Part shown: positions 60,919 to 64,000 of the stretch, piece by piece
Position numbering within the stretch: the first letter of the stretch is position 1
Layout: each line of letters opens with the position of its first letter
From: Allochromatium humboldtianum
GTDB taxonomy: Bacteria > Pseudomonadota > Gammaproteobacteria > Chromatiales > Chromatiaceae
DNA length: 64,000 nucleotides
Assembly (NCBI RefSeq): GCF_013385175.1
Contig: NZ_JABZEO010000009.1
Span: 1-64,000 of the forward strand
Direction of reading: 5' to 3'
Position numbers and translations under genes: made by a program
The notes under the pieces: generated by a model
The model's input: the letters and a program-made list of their open reading frames with translations, nothing else
What the model was told of the DNA's origin: nothing
Database searches by the model: none

Positions 60919-61704
60919 ATGCCGCTTCGTCTTCTGCAACTGACCGACCCCCACCTCTTCGGCGATCCCGGCGGGAAACTGCTGGGCATCACGACGCGCC
61001 GCAGCTTCGAGTCCGTCCTGACGCTGGCGCTGTCCGGGAACATACCGCCCGATGCCCTGCTCCTGACCGGCGATCTGGTGCACGACGAAACCCCGGCTGG
61101 TTATCGTTATCTGCGCGAGCGGCTCAGGAGAACCGGGGTTCCGCACTATTGCATCGGCGGCAACCACGACATCCCGGCCTTGATGACGGAGCACCTGGAT
61201 TCGGCGGCTCCAGGCTCCGTGGCGCTGCGTCGGCTCGGTCGCTGGAACCTGATCCTGCTCGATTCGAGCACCCCCGACAGCGATGGCGGATACTTGACGG
61301 AGATCCAGCTCACCCGACTCGCCGAGCTGCTGGCCGATGAACGGGCTCCCGCACTCATCGCTCTGCACCACCATCCGGCGGCCATCGGCAGTACCTGGAT
61401 CGACCGGATCGGGGTCGCGAACGGCGCTGAACTGCTCGCCCTGTGTGAACGTCACGCCCAGGTGAAGGCCGTCCTCTTCGGCCATATCCATCAGGACTTT
61501 TCGGCGCGGCATGGAGACTGTCTGCTCCTGGGCGCGCCCTCGACCTGTCTTCAATTCACGCCTGGAAGCGCGGATTTCGCGATCGACGAGATCCCGCCGG
61601 GTTATCGTGAACTCAGACTCCACCCGGACGGCCGCCTCGAAACCCAGGTCGTCCGGCTCGAACAGTACGCGGAGATGCCGCTCCATCTGGCGGGCGGATA
61701 CTGA
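60919..61704 (+). CDS. cpdA: 3',5'-cyclic-AMP phosphodiesterase
   Basis: A 261-residue class III phosphodiesterase with the metallophosphoesterase motifs LTDPHLFG near 8, LTGDLVHDE near 49, GGNHDIP near 79, IALHHHP near 151 and LFGHIHQDF near 193. ATG 60919 (GGGGA 8 bp upstream) puts the first motif where CpdA has it; ATG 60901 and 60784 are alternatives. It hydrolyses cAMP and may tune CRP-type control such as the box before fliC. Confidence 0.9.
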   Translation: MPLRLLQLTDPHLFGDPGGKLLGITTRRSFESVLTLALSGNIPPDALLLTGDLVHDETPAGYRYLRERLRRTGVPHYCIGGNHDIPALMTEHLDSAAPGSVALRRLGRWNLILLDSSTPDSDGGYLTEIQLTRLAELLADERAPALIALHHHPAAIGSTWIDRIGVANGAELLALCERHAQVKAVLFGHIHQDFSARHGDCLLLGAPSTCLQFTPGSADFAIDEIPPGYRELRLHPDGRLETQVVRLEQYAEMPLHLAGGY

Positions 61705-61716
61705 CGCGGCCGTCGC

Positions 61717-62007
61717 TCAGTCGATGACGAACCCCGGCTGACCCTGATAGTCCAGAGGCTCGCAGGCCACGCCCGTCACCTCGGCCATGGCCGGCCCGCT
61801 CCGCAGCCAGTCGCGCAGTTGCGCCACGGCGGCCGCCCCGCCGCAGGCCAGCACCTCGACACGCCCATCGCTCAGATTGCGCGCATAGCCGGTCACGCCC
61901 AGTCGCATCGCCTGCTCGCGCGTCGAGGCGCGGAAGAAGACACCCTGAACACGTCCGGCGACCACACAGCGATAGCAGACCCGGTGCTCGGCGGCTCGCT
62001 CGTCCAT
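61717..62007 (-). CDS. acyP: Acylphosphatase
   Basis: A 96-residue protein with the active site GRVQGVFFRASTREQA near 18-33 (phosphate-binding Arg) and YARNLSDGRVEVLACG near 41-56 (catalytic Asn). It hydrolyses acyl phosphates such as 1,3-bisphosphoglycerate or carbamoyl phosphate. Convergent with cpdA, 12 bp apart. Confidence 0.95.
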   Translation of the reverse strand: MDERAAEHRVCYRCVVAGRVQGVFFRASTREQAMRLGVTGYARNLSDGRVEVLACGGAAAVAQLRDWLRSGPAMAEVTGVACEPLDYQGQPGFVID

Positions 62008-62135
62008 CGTTGAATCCCCCTCGTCATTGTCGTGGATCGCGCGCCGAGACGGCGGCGGAGCGTTCGATGGTGGGGGAGATTCTCACCAGATCGCGACCCT
62101 GGATCAAGGATAGCGATTGGCGCGCGCGGCTTTGA

Positions 62136-62777
<642 letters not shown>

Positions 62778-62800
62778 GACGCACAGACGAGGCCCGACAC

Positions 62801-63514
62801 TTGAACGGCCCGACCCCGCAGCTCCATCTGCCGCTCGAACTGCGACCCGAGCCGACCCTGGAGTCCTATCGGCCGGGGCCGAACGCCGAGGCCCTGGATG
62901 CCGTCGCGGCGATGGCACGGGGGGCGGGCGAACCCTATCTGCTGCTCTTCGGCGCCGAAGGCACGGGCAAGACCCATCTGTTGCAAGCCGCCTGTCAGGC
63001 CGTCGCACACGCCGGGAGTCAGGCCCATTTCGTGCCGCTCGGGATGGCGGATCTGGATCCGGCGATGCTGGAGAACCTGGAACGGCTGGATCTGGTGGCG
63101 ATCGACGACATTCAGTGCATCGTCGGCGATCCGGCCTGGGAGCGCGCCCTCTTCGATCTCTTCAACCGGCTGCGCGAACAAGGGCGTTCACTGCTGGGCG
63201 CCACCAACGCCGCGCCCGACAGCCTGCCGTTCAGCCTGCCGGATCTGGCCTCGCGTCTGCTGTGGGGGCCGCGTTATCGGCTGCTGCCGCTGTCGGATCT
63301 GGACTGCGAACAGTTGCTGCTCGAAGCGGCGCACGGACGCGGGATGCGGCTGACCCCGGAGCTGGTGCGCTTCATCATGAGCCACTACGCGCGTGATCCA
63401 GCCTCGCTGCTCGACCTGCTGGCGCGGCTCGACAGCCTCAGCCTGCGTGAGCAGCGCCAGCCGAGCATTCCGCTGGTGCGTCGTATCATGCTGGGGTCTG
63501 AGGACGCTTCCTGA
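62801..63514 (+). CDS. hda: DnaA regulatory inactivator Hda
   Basis: The 237-residue AAA+ protein starts at TTG 62801 with GAGG upstream; there is no better ATG. It begins with a PQLHLPLEL clamp-binding-like motif near 4-12. Seen are YRPGPNAEALDAVAA, the Walker A-like LFGAEGTGKTHLL near 48-60, Walker B LDLVAIDDIQCI near 92-103 and sensor-like LLGATNAAPDSLP. Hda with the DNA-loaded beta clamp stimulates DnaA-ATP hydrolysis after initiation. Next gene (convergent) is pgsA-like, 2 bp away. Confidence 0.93.
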   Translation: MNGPTPQLHLPLELRPEPTLESYRPGPNAEALDAVAAMARGAGEPYLLLFGAEGTGKTHLLQAACQAVAHAGSQAHFVPLGMADLDPAMLENLERLDLVAIDDIQCIVGDPAWERALFDLFNRLREQGRSLLGATNAAPDSLPFSLPDLASRLLWGPRYRLLPLSDLDCEQLLLEAAHGRGMRLTPELVRFIMSHYARDPASLLDLLARLDSLSLREQRQPSIPLVRRIMLGSEDAS

Positions 63515-63516
63515 GT

Positions 63517-64000
63517 TCAGTCCGACTTCCAGCCGCTGCGGATCGCCTTGCGGCTCCAGATCCAGACGTATTGCGTGCCGCTGACCACCACAGTGATCAG
63601 ACAGGCCCAGATCAGTGCGGCAATCGAGACCGCCGGCAGATCCATGACCCCGGCATCGAGGATGACGGCTACGACCAGCACGATCTGCATGGCCGTGTTG
63701 ACCTTGCTCATGAGGATGGGGGCCGCCTCGACCTCGGCGACCCGGTAGTTGTAGAGCAAGGCGCCGCTGACGATGACCAGATCGCGGAAGATCACCGCCA
63801 GCACCAGCCACAGCGGAATGAGTCCATGCACGCCGAGCACCAGAAAGCAGCATACGAGCAGAGTTTTGTCAGCCAGCGGGTCGAGCAGGCCGCCGAGCCG
63901 GCTCTGCCAGCCATAGTGCTTGGCCAGAAAGCCGTCGAGTCCGTCGGAGATCCCGGCGGCGGCGAACAGAACCAGGGCCCAGCCGAATTCGTGGACCGCG
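63517..64000 (-). CDS. CDP-alcohol phosphatidyltransferase, PgsA-like (partial, cut by window end)
   Basis: The C-terminal 161 residues are in the window. They contain the CDP-alcohol phosphotransferase motif: SDGLDGFLAKHYGWQSRLGG, then LLDPLADKTLL (pattern D-G-x2-x..G-x3-D-x3-D), with four hydrophobic helices and a basic end KAIRSGWKSD. This enzyme family makes phosphatidylglycerophosphate or related phospholipids at the membrane; PgsA is the likeliest member because pgsA often lies next to hda in gammaproteobacteria, but the N-terminus is missing. Confidence 0.85.
   Translation of the reverse strand, partial: AVHEFGWALVLFAAAGISDGLDGFLAKHYGWQSRLGGLLDPLADKTLLVCCFLVLGVHGLIPLWLVLAVIFRDLVIVSGALLYNYRVAEVEAAPILMSKVNTAMQIVLVVAVILDAGVMDLPAVSIAALIWACLITVVVSGTQYVWIWSRKAIRSGWKSD

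Overview
The window is one 64 kb stretch of a GC-rich gammaproteobacterial chromosome. The gene order (lysA-dapF-DUF484-xerC, hslR next to grxC, glnE-ilvE, hda-pgsA, fliC-flaG-fliD-fliS) and protein styles suggest a Chromatiaceae-like purple sulfur bacterium. That placement is an inference from general resemblance; no marker gene or rRNA is present. No tRNA, rRNA, CRISPR array or transposase gene was seen.

Region 1 (1-11,070) is a protein-modification locus. It holds a CmcI-type methyltransferase/hydroxylase, a radical SAM/SPASM protein, three tandem TPR plus GT41 (SPINDLY-type O-GlcNAc transferase-like) genes, a small unknown protein and a TPR-methyltransferase fusion. The first ~4.7 kb is strikingly AT-rich. 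The composition switches to GC-rich inside the second GT41 gene, whose catalytic half is almost identical to that of the third. Region 2 (11,177-14,818) is an orphan structured element that looks like a HEARO/omega-RNA (IscB-type) or IS200/IS605-derived relic without its nuclease gene. It abuts the start codon of the first of two tandem AAA-ATPase-like/PD-(D/E)XK genes. Region 3 (14,811-20,964) holds a retropepsin-like protease and the flagellin cluster fliC-flaG-fliD-fliS, with a near-consensus sigma-28 promoter and a CRP-like box before fliC. The region 1 glycosyltransferases may modify this flagellin.

Region 4 (21,220-34,261) is mostly core: hrpA, a two-receiver diguanylate cyclase, a WbpE-like sugar aminotransferase, a META lipoprotein, and an lptM-lysA-methyltransferase-dapF-DUF484-xerC-sulfotransferase series with repeated start/stop overlaps. 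Region 5 (34,264-40,303) holds a DUF2189 membrane protein, a partner-switching operon (STAS protein, anti-sigma-type kinase, ABC-type solute-binding protein, sensor PP2C phosphatase), a relic of a type III secretion ATPase, and a metallo-beta-lactamase-fold hydrolase.

Region 6 (40,313-45,353) is the most notable system: a P1B-6-like ATPase without the CPC motif, four small membrane or proline-rich proteins in overlapping frames, and two divergent HMA_2-like proteins sharing the ATPase's H-x-x-P-G-R-[LI]-R motif. I interpret it as a ferrosome (fez) iron-storage organelle locus, with a Fur-box-like site and an AT-rich palindrome in its control regions. Region 7 (45,352-64,000) is housekeeping: zf-CHCC protein, ilvE, glnE, glucose-6-phosphate epimerase, HicAB, ppdK, lptF, pepN, grxC, hslR, an SDR enzyme, an EF-hand protein, cpdA, acylphosphatase, wrbA, hda and a pgsA-like gene cut by the window end.
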